DNA from: Pseudomonadota bacterium
Lineage (GTDB): Bacteria; Pseudomonadota; Gammaproteobacteria; Halothiobacillales; Halothiobacillaceae
NCBI GenBank assembly: GCA_021795795.1
Contig: JAJYPA010000074.1
Span: 1 to 23,859 of the forward strand
DNA: 23,859 nt
Direction of reading: 5' to 3'
This document shows, one piece after another, positions 1-7,169 of this stretch; position 1 is the first letter of the stretch, and each line of letters opens with the position of its first letter. Position numbers and translations under genes: made by a program. The notes under the pieces were generated by a model. It saw only the letters and a program-made list of their open reading frames with translations, did no database searches and was not told the origin of the DNA.

Positions 1-571
1 GGATCAGCTTGGCCTCACGCTCGTTGGGCACCAACCGTCGGTTCTCGACGTCGTAGCCCAGCGGTGGCACGCCGCCCATCCACATACCCTTGCGCTTGCT
101 GGCCGCGATCTTGTCGCGGATGCGCTCACCGGTTACTTCACGCTCGAACTGGGCGAAGGACAGCAGGATATTCAACATCAACCGTCCCATACTGGTTGTG
201 GTGTTGAACTGCTGGGTGACCGAGACGAACGACACGCCGTAGCGCTCGAATACCTCGACCATCCTGGAAAAGTCAGTCAAGCTGCGCGTCAGCCGGTCGA
301 TCTTGTAAATCACGACCACATCGATCTTGCCGGCCTCGATGTCCACCATCAGACGCTTGAGCGAGGGCCGTTCCATATTGCCGCCGGAAAATGCTGGGTC
401 ATCGTAATCATCTGCCACCGGAATCCAGCCTTCTGCACGTTGGCTGGCGATGTACGCATGACCGGCATCGCGCTGAGCATCGATTGAGTTGTATTCCTGA
501 TCAAGCCCCTCATCAGTGGATTTGCGCGTATAGACCGCGCAGCGCATACGGCGCTTCAGAACTTCGCTCAT
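1..571 (-). CDS. large serine recombinase, N-terminal catalytic part (truncated by window edge)
   Basis: This is a site-specific recombinase of the resolvase/invertase superfamily, which makes and rejoins phosphoserine-linked DNA breaks and probably integrates or excises the element. About 190 residues are visible and the gene continues past the left edge. The start of the catalytic domain reads AVYTRKSTDEG, with Ser18 as the likely nucleophile. It is followed by a FSGGNMERPSL block, the DVVVIYKIDRLTRS core, and the Q-FNTTTSMGRLMLNILLSFAQFERE helix region. The continuation GGVPPLGYDVENRRLVPNE is typical of the start of the 'recombinase' domain, so the full protein should be several hundred residues long. 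The start codon at 569-571 overlaps the stop of the DUF2924 gene as ATGA, which indicates translational coupling. No tyrosine integrase is present in the window. The family call is firm; its role as this element's integrase is inferred. Confidence 0.95.
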   Translation of the reverse strand, partial: MSEVLKRRMRCAVYTRKSTDEGLDQEYNSIDAQRDAGHAYIASQRAEGWIPVADDYDDPAFSGGNMERPSLKRLMVDIEAGKIDVVVIYKIDRLTRSLTDFSRMVEVFERYGVSFVSVTQQFNTTTSMGRLMLNILLSFAQFEREVTGERIRDKIAASKRKGMWMGGVPPLGYDVENRRLVPNEREAKLI

Positions 572-1068
572 CGACGGCCTCCTTTCTTGGGGGTGGCCTT
601 GGACGTGGCTGGCGGTTTGAGCCCGAAGAACAATGGACCAGACCACCGTGTCCCGGTGATCTCCCGTGCAATCATGGAGAGGCTCGGGTACATACGCCCC
701 TGAAAGTCGTATTGGCCATCGGGGGTTACCACCACTTTGTGAATTACTCCCTTGTACTCCCGAGTCAACAATGTACCGGCAACCGGCCGGTGATCGCGAT
801 CGCGTTTTTTGTTCTGACCAGTTTCTATGATGGTTTTGATGCGGCGGTCATTCCGATCCATCAGGTTACGATCAATTTTGCGAAACTCGATTTCCTGCAG
901 CCGATAGGCAATACGCCGTTCCAGAAACTGGCGGTTGTGCGTGGGGGTATCGCCGCCGTACAGGCGACTCCACAACACCTTGATCGCTGCCATGTCCAGG
1001 TTCGGCAATTGCGCGATCTGTGCCACCACTGAAGGCGGCGTGACGTATGGGATGGTTTGGTGGCTCAT
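568..1068 (-). CDS. DUF2924 domain-containing protein
   Basis: A 166-residue protein of the DUF2924 family, which is commonly encoded immediately upstream of serine recombinases in proteobacterial prophages and islands. The family has no established biochemical function; the pairing suggests a role as recombinase accessory or directionality factor, which is inference. Visible hallmarks are the N-terminal helix around LPNLDMAAIKVLWSRLYGG, the block RQFLERRIAYRLQEIE, and the C-terminal part containing LTREYKGVIHKVVV, YPSLSMIAREITGTRWSGP and FFGL. This last part resembles a small DNA-binding fold in which a lysine-rich tail (KATPKKGGRR) could contact DNA. An AAGGAG ribosome-binding site lies at 1074-1079, directly before ATG at 1066-1068. 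The gene overlaps the recombinase start by 4 bp, so the two are one transcription unit. Confidence 0.9.
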   Translation of the reverse strand: MSHQTIPYVTPPSVVAQIAQLPNLDMAAIKVLWSRLYGGDTPTHNRQFLERRIAYRLQEIEFRKIDRNLMDRNDRRIKTIIETGQNKKRDRDHRPVAGTLLTREYKGVIHKVVVTPDGQYDFQGRMYPSLSMIAREITGTRWSGPLFFGLKPPATSKATPKKGGRR

Positions 1069-1077
1069 GGGATCTCC

Positions 1078-1284
1078 TTATCTCATACATGGGTTGGAGA
1101 CCTTATGAACGCTTCGTTTGGACGGAATAGCAAGTTCAAACTCGCTCTCTGCGGTCATGTTTGCGGACTGCGCAACACCACGGCTGCGCAGACGTGCCAG
1201 ACCGTTTGCCAACAGTGATGCGATCTCGTTACGACGCTGCTCTGGCGTCATTCGATCGGGTGGTATTTGGTTGATTGCGTGCAT
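1078..1284 (-). CDS. small conserved protein upstream of DUF2924
   Basis: A 68-residue protein with the segment DRMTPEQRRNEIASLLANGL, a helical motif that I recall from small proteins in the same position in other DUF2924/recombinase cassettes. A GAGAGGA ribosome-binding site precedes the ATG at 1282-1284 by about nine bases. The stop codon (1078-1080) overlaps the ribosome-binding site of the DUF2924 gene, so the three genes form one operon. The function is unknown. The C-terminal tail KRSVHKV is encoded by a 21-bp stretch (1099-1119) that recurs almost unchanged near the DUF3489 gene at 18469-18489, so the tail may be a hybrid junction. Confidence 0.65.
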   Translation of the reverse strand: MHAINQIPPDRMTPEQRRNEIASLLANGLARLRSRGVAQSANMTAESEFELAIPSKRSVHKVSNPCMR

Positions 1285-1300
1285 TGGTATCGGTCCTCTC

Positions 1301-1368
1301 CATCAAACTCGCTTGAATAGCGAAATTGTCCGGATGAACCACCCTCGACGCCATGAGGGAGTTTGATG
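1301..1368. repeat. 10-bp perfect inverted repeat with 48-bp spacer
   Basis: CATCAAACTC at 1301-1310 is repeated inverted as GAGTTTGATG at 1359-1368. With one mismatch the arms extend to 13 bases. The repeat fills most of the otherwise empty segment 1285-1433 between the 404-residue-protein gene and the recombinase cassette. It could be an operator for the cassette, a recombination site, or an insertion scar marking the edge of the accessory island. I see no clear promoter or T-run terminator here. Confidence 0.5.
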
Positions 1369-1433
1369 CACCTGCGTACTGGTGCGGATTGCCGCCAGAA
1401 TGCAGCGCAGCAAGCTCCGCATTCATGAACATA

Positions 1434-2648
1434 TCAGCGCATCAAATCATGAGACAGAATCGTTTTCAAAAGCTGCTGGCCAATGGATGTGCCAGACAAC
1501 AAATCAACGATCTGTTGCTTGATCCGTTGCGCATCTAGTCCGGATTTTTCAGTGGCATTCATCACCGCTGAGAACGCATTCAACACGTCAAGGCCAGTAA
1601 TATCGTAACCATATCCGTGTGCAATCCAACGCAGCGACGCAAGCCCGGCCGCGAGCGCAAAATCCGGTTGGCTTTCGGCATAATCCCTCGCCGCCCGTAC
1701 CAATGTGCGCGGATCGGTTGGGCTGTAATTGACCAAATCGATGGCAACGCTGAACATACCGGCGTCCTTTGCGGCGGCAAACCATTTGCCCTCTTCACCC
1801 GGCGTGCTGACAATTAAATCGCGAAGTATCTGTTCTGGTGGTATATGCGGATATTTTTTGGTGATGGACCGAAAAGTAGCGAGATGAGTCGTACCACGAC
1901 TGGCTTCCACCGCATAGCGCTGATAAGCTTCATCGGCCAACCCGGAAGACAACAGAATCGTCTCACAAGCCTGAGCGATTTGCCAGCCCGGGTCATTGAG
2001 ACCGCGCGATTCCTCTGCGTATCGGATCGCCTCCGCTCGTCTGCCCATCGCAAACAATGCCTTCACGCCCCAGCGCCGATTGTGCCACCACTTGAAGGGC
2101 ACCTTATCGATCAGCGCCAACAATTCCTGGTGACGGCCCGCCGTGTACAGGGACGCCAGACAGGCACTGGTGCCCTTGAAGAATCCATGGCCAGGCGCCT
2201 TAGGGCTCCAAACATTTTTAACAATGGGCATGAACTCATCGGCCCAGTGCGATGCCAACTCCGGGGTCACGCATAGCTCGCCCCAGTAGTCGCCCAGCAG
2301 TTCAATGTAGGGGATCCTGTCGTCCTGGAACGCTTGCCACAGGCGTTCCATCCAACGCTGGCGCAATGATGCGTCGACGTCTGCCTTGGCGATGAGGGGC
2401 ACCAGTGTCTCGATGGCCTTGTTGACCGCCGAGCCCAAGGTGCCAGAAGAACTATCGACTTGTTCCAGCGCAGGCGAGAGCTTTTCCAACAGAGAGACAG
2501 CGCCTTCAGCCGCAAGCACTGGTTCCTGGCGTCCGACCAGTTTGATTTCCGCGAGGGCTTCCTTGATACGCTGGATCGGCGTGTCTGATCGCCAGCCGAA
2601 AGCGTGGCGGCGGAAACGGGTGCTGAACTGCCATTTGTGCGCGCTCAT
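1434..2648 (-). CDS. conserved hypothetical alpha-helical (TPR-like) protein, 404 aa
   Basis: I do not recognise a named family. The protein is rich in helix pairs with TPR/solenoid-like spacing, for example ACLASLYTAGRHQELLALID, KWWHNRRWGVKALFAMGRRA, DPGWQIAQACETILLSSGLA and EGKWFAAAKDAGMFSVAIDL. It has no signal peptide and no membrane segment, so it is probably a cytoplasmic scaffold or effector. The start ATG at 2646-2648 has a GAGG sequence about nine bases upstream and lies 17 bp after the stop of the ImmA-like gene, so it is the third gene of the XRE-immA operon. Conserved sequence pairs such as GYGYDITGLDVLNAFSA look under selection rather than random. A role in the lysogeny switch or as a defence effector would be inference from position only. 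Confidence 0.8.
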   Translation of the reverse strand: MSAHKWQFSTRFRRHAFGWRSDTPIQRIKEALAEIKLVGRQEPVLAAEGAVSLLEKLSPALEQVDSSSGTLGSAVNKAIETLVPLIAKADVDASLRQRWMERLWQAFQDDRIPYIELLGDYWGELCVTPELASHWADEFMPIVKNVWSPKAPGHGFFKGTSACLASLYTAGRHQELLALIDKVPFKWWHNRRWGVKALFAMGRRAEAIRYAEESRGLNDPGWQIAQACETILLSSGLADEAYQRYAVEASRGTTHLATFRSITKKYPHIPPEQILRDLIVSTPGEEGKWFAAAKDAGMFSVAIDLVNYSPTDPRTLVRAARDYAESQPDFALAAGLASLRWIAHGYGYDITGLDVLNAFSAVMNATEKSGLDAQRIKQQIVDLLSGTSIGQQLLKTILSHDLMR

Positions 2649-2665
2649 GGTCGATGCCTCATCTG

Positions 2666-3577
2666 TTACCGCACAGGGTATTGGCCATTGCGGACGAATC
2701 GATCAAAGGTGTCCTCCTCAGTTTCTTCGTCATCATGCTGAGGTCGTTGCCATTCAGCGTCGGGCATCAACAACAACGTCAGTGTGTAATCGTACTGGCC
2801 TGCCGCTCGGGTCATTTCGGTAATCGGCATGCCGGAAGGCTCGCGAGAAAACCAGGACTGCGCACGGCCAGTCCGATTATCAACCATGTCAACGGCGCTG
2901 TAGCTATGCGCCAGCGCATCGCGAGACAGTTCAATGGTGTTCCTGCGTGTCGCAAAGTAAGCGCCCGACTTCAGCGCTGCCATATTCGACTTGGCCCACA
3001 GCATATGATCATCACGGCTAGCCACCAGCACGGCGCGTTTGGGCGCAACTTCTATCCAGCGTAATGCTGCAGCAGCCAAGGAGACGCCATACCTGTCTGC
3101 GCAATGTCCCAACAGATCGAAACTGATCTGTTGGCCATCAACCTGGCGTCGAAAATCGTCCAGTGGCATCAACAATGTCGATGCGAACAGATCCGACTCA
3201 GCCTCGATGTCCCGTTCGTTGTTGTCACCCGTTTCGATGTCACCGTCACCACACTCAAAAAGATCCTGCTGATGGCGATGCAGGATGTAGTGACCGAACT
3301 CATGCGCGATCGTGAAACGCTTGCGACCTTCTGAATGAGTGGCGCTGTTGTAGAGGATCAACCACTTCGACCGCGTCTTGTTCGCTTTCAGCAAACCATC
3401 GAAACCGTCCAGATCTTCGCCTTGAACCTTGTCGATCGGCGAATCTGCAAAACATTGACGCGAATACTCCAGCGCCAGATCATCTACTTTGACCGGAAAT
3501 CGTTCAGCGCCAAGTACCGCGTTGAGCATGGACGAGATACGGTTGGCCTCGGCCATGGGCTTTTTCGCATCCGTCAT
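2666..3577 (-). CDS. ImmA/IrrE family zinc metallopeptidase
   Basis: A 303-residue protein. The signature FTIAHEFGHYILH places the zinc-binding HExxH motif at residues 92-96, and the downstream helix ERDIEAESDLFASTLLMP supplies the third metal ligand region seen in ImmA/IrrE proteins. In ICEBs1 and related elements such proteases cleave a partner XRE repressor to induce the element; in Deinococcus, IrrE cleaves DdrO after DNA damage. Here the gene overlaps the XRE gene by 4 bp (ATGA at 3574-3577), the standard coupled arrangement, so that XRE protein is the likely substrate. I chose ATG 3577 rather than 3589 because of this overlap and the GGAAG sequence four bases upstream. The C-terminal 100 residues have no motif I can assign and may sense the inducing signal. 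Confidence 0.93.
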   Translation of the reverse strand: MTDAKKPMAEANRISSMLNAVLGAERFPVKVDDLALEYSRQCFADSPIDKVQGEDLDGFDGLLKANKTRSKWLILYNSATHSEGRKRFTIAHEFGHYILHRHQQDLFECGDGDIETGDNNERDIEAESDLFASTLLMPLDDFRRQVDGQQISFDLLGHCADRYGVSLAAAALRWIEVAPKRAVLVASRDDHMLWAKSNMAALKSGAYFATRRNTIELSRDALAHSYSAVDMVDNRTGRAQSWFSREPSGMPITEMTRAAGQYDYTLTLLLMPDAEWQRPQHDDEETEEDTFDRFVRNGQYPVR

Positions 3578-3894
3578 TCGTCTTCCCATGCGTCAAGAAT
3601 CTTTCGGATCTTTTTCTTGTCCGGCTCGGACATGGCTTTGAACTTGCGAAAGAACGCTTCATCGAGCACGACCTCGTCCGGTGTGGCCGAGGACTCAGTG
3701 AGCAGGAATTCAGTAGTAACCTCGAGTGCCACCGCAATCTTGCTGATCTTCTCAGCCGACGGTTTTGGCTCGTCCTTGTTCTCCAGCTCCCAGATGTAGC
3801 TCTTGCTGGATTCGGTCAGTTCTGCCAGTTGTTCAAGGCTCAATTTTTTCTGCTTCCGCAAGGTGCGGATCTTGTCACCCAAAGGTGAAGGCAC
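3574..3894 (-). CDS. XRE-family transcriptional repressor (ImmR-like)
   Basis: A 106-residue DNA-binding protein whose N-terminal Cro/CI-type helix-turn-helix is clear: IRTLRKQKKLSLEQLAELTE, then the recognition helix SSKSYIWELENKDEPKPS. The C-terminal half (DEVVLDEAFFRKFKAMSEPD) is a short charged tail that could be the protease-sensitive or dimerisation part. I place the start at GTG 3892-3894 because AGGAG lies at 3901-3905, six bases upstream; a longer frame beginning at 3939 lacks such support. The gene is first in an operon with the ImmA-like protease and the 404-residue protein. By family analogy it represses its own promoter and probably the divergent one in 3895-4100. Confidence 0.92.
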   Translation of the reverse strand: MPSPLGDKIRTLRKQKKLSLEQLAELTESSKSYIWELENKDEPKPSAEKISKIAVALEVTTEFLLTESSATPDEVVLDEAFFRKFKAMSEPDKKKIRKILDAWEDE

Positions 3895-3941
3895 GTGTCT
3901 CTCCTGAATCTCTTGAATCGGGCCGCAAATATAACACAATA

Positions 3942-4004
3942 CCGAACGAATCCGTAACTGCTTGACAAACCCATCATCGCTTTGAAATAATCATAAATGT
4001 TCGG
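3942..4004. promoter_or_regulatory. divergent control region with inverted CCGAAC half-sites
   Basis: The 206-bp gap between the XRE gene and the plus-strand operon carries CCGAAC (3942-3947) and its inverse GTTCGG (3999-4004). These are short matching half-sites flanking the plus-strand promoter elements. They are candidate operators for the XRE protein. The arms are only 6 bp, so chance cannot be excluded. Confidence 0.35.
3962..3991 (+). promoter_or_regulatory. sigma70-type promoter for the 409/334-aa operon
   Basis: A perfect -35 box TTGACA (3962-3967) is followed after 18 bp by AATAAT (3986-3991), five of six matches to the -10 consensus. This drives the plus strand toward the gene at 4101, with a leader of roughly 100 bases. 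The promoter lies between the two CCGAAC/GTTCGG half-sites, as expected if the divergent XRE protein represses it. Confidence 0.6.
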
Positions 4005-4100
4005 CACACAGAACGCAATCGGTCTACACACCCCCAACAGGAAAAAGGGGCCGCCCGGGCTGGATTTCACCCGCTAAACACTTCAAGAAGGGGAATGACA

Positions 4101-5330
4101 ATGAACGATGCTGAAAATCTATCCAAACTGCTCGGCCACATATCGCCGACCATCTTCCGCGATTTCATGGTCGACAAGTTCAAGGTGCCCTTGCCCGAAT
4201 TGGACAAGAAGCAGGGCAAGCGTGAGCAGCGAGAAGGGATGACTGCGGTTCTCTCCGCCCTCGGGGTGAAGGAACGGCAACAACTGGAAGAAATGGCGGA
4301 GCGTATCGTTCTGCTGTCCGATGGCCCTGGCCAGGATGTGATCGACGGTTTCCGTGACGCCATCTTCGATGAGGAAAGCTTGAAAGAATTCATGGCGATC
4401 AACAATCAGTACGAACGCGCCTTGTGGTTCTACCTCAACGAGGCCGGGCTGTTCGAGGAAGCACTGAATGCCAGGCAGGCCGACGTATTCCGGCAAAGCT
4501 CATTCTGTTACTCCGGGTTTATTGCGCCCAAAAATCTGGCCGTGATGGATGATACTTCATCCCGGCTCGTCTTCCACCAGTCCATCGCCAAGCAGTTCGG
4601 TTGCTCAGAAGACGTCGTGGCGGTCCAGATCTTCAAGCGGCTGCGGCCGGATACGCATACTGGAGAGGACGTCGACCTCTACCAGATCAGCGTCCATCAC
4701 AACCGACCGCCGGAAATCATCGATTGCGTCCAGGCCAGTGAACTGGTTTCGCAGGAGGTGATCCGGGCCGTCTCGTCCCACATCACCTACGAGCCGGCCA
4801 ACGGGCATCTGGAGGTCCTGTCCAAGAATACTGACGGTCGCGAGGCACTGGCGCGCACCGTCGCCGACTGTCTGCTGAAATCGCCCATTACCGGAACCAA
4901 GATTCCATTGAAGCAGTACGATTATCAGAGCCTCGCCGCACTGCGCACTTTCGACATCTCCGGGGAGAACGTGGCCTCGGCAAAGGTGATTGAGCTCGGC
5001 TACACGGTTTCAGACCATCGGTCGCTGCTCGTGAAGATCGGGGCGAGGGATAACGACGACATCTATACCGCCTCCAGGTCGCTGATCAACTCCACGTTTG
5101 ATTTCCGTCAGCACCACCTGAACTACGCCAAGATCTCCGTCCGCACCAGGAAGGTCGGCAAGGAACGGGCGCGAACGATCCCCATCGTCCTGCGTGAAGA
5201 CAACCTGTGCAACATCAAGACCAAGCGAGAGAAGGATCGTGCCCTCTGCGACCGGCTTCTGGCCAAGTGGCTTCTGATAAAGGAGATCGGTAATGTCGTC
5301 GAAACGGTTGCCGACCCGATCGCTGCTTGA
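4101..5330 (+). CDS. hypothetical protein, 409 aa, first gene of divergent two-gene operon
   Basis: I do not recognise the family. The N-terminal part (about residues 1-110) is acidic and helical and begins with NDAENLSKLLGHISPTIF. The central part has mixed strand/helix character (residues about 130-300), and the C-terminal third is basic, with RTRKVGKERARTIPIVLRED and KTKREKDRALCDRLLAKWLL suggesting nucleic-acid contact. There is no signal peptide or membrane helix and no obvious nuclease or ATPase motif. Two in-frame ATGs exist at 4095 and 4101; the second has AAGGGG at proper spacing, whereas the first is too close. The gene's 3' end overlaps the next gene by 38 bp, so the two products are probably made together. 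Confidence 0.85.
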   Translation: MNDAENLSKLLGHISPTIFRDFMVDKFKVPLPELDKKQGKREQREGMTAVLSALGVKERQQLEEMAERIVLLSDGPGQDVIDGFRDAIFDEESLKEFMAINNQYERALWFYLNEAGLFEEALNARQADVFRQSSFCYSGFIAPKNLAVMDDTSSRLVFHQSIAKQFGCSEDVVAVQIFKRLRPDTHTGEDVDLYQISVHHNRPPEIIDCVQASELVSQEVIRAVSSHITYEPANGHLEVLSKNTDGREALARTVADCLLKSPITGTKIPLKQYDYQSLAALRTFDISGENVASAKVIELGYTVSDHRSLLVKIGARDNDDIYTASRSLINSTFDFRQHHLNYAKISVRTRKVGKERARTIPIVLREDNLCNIKTKREKDRALCDRLLAKWLLIKEIGNVVETVADPIAA

Positions 5331-6297
5331 CCTGATTGATCTGTTCGAGCGATCGATCCAGTCGATTTCCGATCTGGAAGGCCAGCGACTGCAGGGCGTT
5401 CCCGGTTGGGACGTCATCGGTAGAACGTCCCTGACCGCACCTGACATCGGCGAGTGGACGGAGTGCATCGGCTACGCCGGTCACTATCCGGCTCCGTGCG
5501 ATGGGGATCGCATGCAGGTGGAACTCACCGAAGGCGACGACTCTGCACGCTACCAGTATCGCTGCCCCGAGACCTTCCGGAAAAAGTACGTTCCAGCCGA
5601 GATGGTGACGATCTACGCCGTGTCGCGGGACAGGCTACTCAATATGATCGCCGACCTGCTGGAAGTACCGCAGGTATTGAGGAGTGGTATCGAACGCCCC
5701 GCAATCCAGGGTGTACTCTGGCATCTGGGCAAGGCCCGCATCGGCCCGGCGATGGTCGATATCTGGTTCACCCGTGCCCTGGCCGAGACCGTCGATCAGG
5801 TGTTCCGCCACTTTCAGTCTACGGCAGTGCCCGAGCAGGGATTGATCCTCACGTCCGGAGCACCGCTACCAACCTTTGTCCGACCTCCCCGCAGTTACCG
5901 GTTTGCGACCATGCAACAGGTGTTGGTGGACTATGTGCCACAGCCCTGCATCGACATGACACTTTTGCATCGCATTTTGAGCCTGCCCGCCGACGGAGTT
6001 TTGCCGCCAGTGATGGCGGTGCACTTTGACGAGGTCGGCAACGTACTGACCATCCGCACCAAGAAAAAGCCCTGGCCCATCAAAGGGGTCCGCCAGGCTG
6101 CCGCCGTCAGGTACATGTACGAGCAGGCTCAACTCGACCGCTGGTTGCTTGATGCTGGAGAGATCCTCACAGCAGCTTATCCCGACAAGCAGGTCGGCAA
6201 GAGCCAGCGGATGCAGAACATCTTCAGCGGAAATGAAGAGTGGAAGGAATACATCTGCAATCCGCAAAAGGGGAAGTACTGCTTCTGCCTCGACTGA
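5293..6297 (+). CDS. hypothetical protein, 334 aa, with probable C-terminal winged-helix domain
   Basis: No family recognised. Translation starts at ATG 5293 behind AAGGAGA (5280-5286), inside the end of the preceding gene, so it is strongly coupled to it. The N-terminal helix LLDLIDLFERSIQSISDLEG could mediate pairing with the partner. The middle contains GKARIGPAMVDIWFTRAL. The C-terminus, from about PWPIKGVRQAAAVRYMYEQA through EILTAAYPDKQVGKSQRMQNIF to YICNPQKGKYCFCLD, has the layout of a winged-helix domain seen at the end of many accessory-element proteins. Cysteines are present, but no convincing metal site. The operon ends at a terminator 30 bp downstream. The pair may encode a cargo function such as phage exclusion, or a prophage regulator; the sequence does not decide. 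Confidence 0.85.
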   Translation: MSSKRLPTRSLLDLIDLFERSIQSISDLEGQRLQGVPGWDVIGRTSLTAPDIGEWTECIGYAGHYPAPCDGDRMQVELTEGDDSARYQYRCPETFRKKYVPAEMVTIYAVSRDRLLNMIADLLEVPQVLRSGIERPAIQGVLWHLGKARIGPAMVDIWFTRALAETVDQVFRHFQSTAVPEQGLILTSGAPLPTFVRPPRSYRFATMQQVLVDYVPQPCIDMTLLHRILSLPADGVLPPVMAVHFDEVGNVLTIRTKKKPWPIKGVRQAAAVRYMYEQAQLDRWLLDAGEILTAAYPDKQVGKSQRMQNIFSGNEEWKEYICNPQKGKYCFCLD

Positions 6298-6326
6298 TCC
6301 AGCACCGCTCCCCGTCATTCCTCAGA

Positions 6327-6347
6327 GCCGCCTTCGGGCGGTTTTTT
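6327..6347 (+). terminator. intrinsic terminator after the 334-aa gene
   Basis: Stem CCGCC (6328-6332), TTCG tetraloop, GGCGG (6337-6341) and a run of six T (6342-6347). It separates the accessory island from the phage early operon. Confidence 0.9.
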
Positions 6348-6381
6348 GCTTTCTGGGTCCAGCTATTTCCTGTTTTTGTTG

Positions 6382-6426
6382 AGCCCGTACATCAGCCCGT
6401 ACATGGCGGTGGCTGACGCCCGTACA
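6382..6426. repeat. three GCCCGTACA direct repeats upstream of the early operon
   Basis: GCCCGTACA occurs at 6383-6391, 6395-6403 and 6418-6426; the first two belong to an 11-bp perfect repeat, AGCCCGTACAT. Start-to-start distances of 12 and 23 bp put the three copies on roughly the same helix face, as in operator arrays. They lie in the 183-bp gap (6298-6480) before the first early gene, downstream of the terminator. They are a candidate control site for early transcription. I find no convincing -35/-10 pair. Confidence 0.5.
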
Positions 6427-6480
6427 CACCGAATATGAAAATGACATCACGTTTTCGCAACCACATGAAAGGAGAAAAAC

Positions 6481-6693
6481 GTGAGTGTCAAACACCTTAA
6501 CCAACGCCAACTGGCGGACCGTTGGGACGTCAGCGAAGCCACCCTGGAACGCTGGAGGTCCGAAGGAATCGGTCCGGTCTTTCTGAAACTGCAAGGTCGT
6601 GTTCTTTATCGCCTTGAGGACGTCGAAAACTTCGAGTCCGAGAGCCTGCGCAGGAGCACGTCCGAGCGCGTCAACGTGGGAGGTGCGGTATGA
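6481..6693 (+). CDS. excisionase/AlpA-like helix-turn-helix protein
   Basis: A 70-residue protein with a MerR-type winged HTH: LNQRQLADRWDVSEATLERW (helix-turn-helix), then the wing GIGPVFLKLQGRVLYRLEDV, the usual pattern of the HTH_17/excisionase class. Such proteins act in phages as excisionases or as activators of early genes. The start is GTG at 6481, with AAAGGAG (6470-6476) upstream. It is the first gene of the plus-strand early operon, and its stop overlaps the next start as ATGA. Excisionase activity is possible given the recombinase in the same element, but serine recombinases use different directionality factors, so a regulator is more likely. Confidence 0.85.
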   Translation: MSVKHLNQRQLADRWDVSEATLERWRSEGIGPVFLKLQGRVLYRLEDVENFESESLRRSTSERVNVGGAV

Positions 6694-7169
6694 ACCACTA
6701 TACCCACGAACAAGTGCTGGCTACGCCAGCCGGCGATCTGGCTAAGCAATCCAGCGAGTCGTTGTTTCAACTCAAAAATAATGCGGCTGATCTGCTTTCT
6801 GCCGCCAAGGCCATCGTCGAGCATATCGACCGAGCCCTGTACCTTAAGTACGCCGAGCGCACGCATGCACTGCGCCTTGCCGCTGGCAAGGACACCGGCG
6901 TCGTGCATTTCGATGACGGACACGTGCGTATCACGGCTGACCTGCCAAAAAAAATCGAGTGGGATCAGAAACGACTGGCCGATATCGCTCGCCGCATTGT
7001 CGCCAGCGGTGATGACTCATCCCAGTACGTTGAGATCACCTACCGCGTGTCTGAAACCAAATTTGGTACGTGGCCTGAGTCGCTCAAGGGCGCTTTCGAG
7101 CCGGCCCGCACCATCAAAACCGGCAAACCCGGATTCCGTCTCGCCTTAATTCAGGAGCCACTGTCATGA
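6690..7169 (+). CDS. phage early protein of unknown function, 159 aa
   Basis: A soluble protein with a long N-terminal helical stretch (ESLFQLKNNAADLLSAAKAIVEHIDRAL), a short beta region (VVHFDDGHVRITADLPKKIE), then a helix DQKRLADIARRIVASGD and a C-terminal strand region ending PGFRLALIQE. Proteins of this shape are frequent in proteobacterial phages just before Sak4-type recombination ATPases, but I know of no function. Start and stop both overlap the neighbours (ATGA at 6690 and 7166), so it is co-translated in the early operon. Confidence 0.8.
   Translation: MNHYTHEQVLATPAGDLAKQSSESLFQLKNNAADLLSAAKAIVEHIDRALYLKYAERTHALRLAAGKDTGVVHFDDGHVRITADLPKKIEWDQKRLADIARRIVASGDDSSQYVEITYRVSETKFGTWPESLKGAFEPARTIKTGKPGFRLALIQEPLS

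Noticed and set aside
391..1032. Long plus-strand open frame of 213 codons opposite the DUF2924/recombinase genes
   Set aside because: It lies antisense to two clearly homologous genes, has low-complexity Arg/His/Pro-rich composition and no ribosome-binding site.
1229..1432. Minus-strand open frame of 67 codons across the 1301-1368 inverted repeat
   Set aside because: No ribosome-binding site, overlaps the better-supported small gene by more than 50 bp, and has no recognisable motif.
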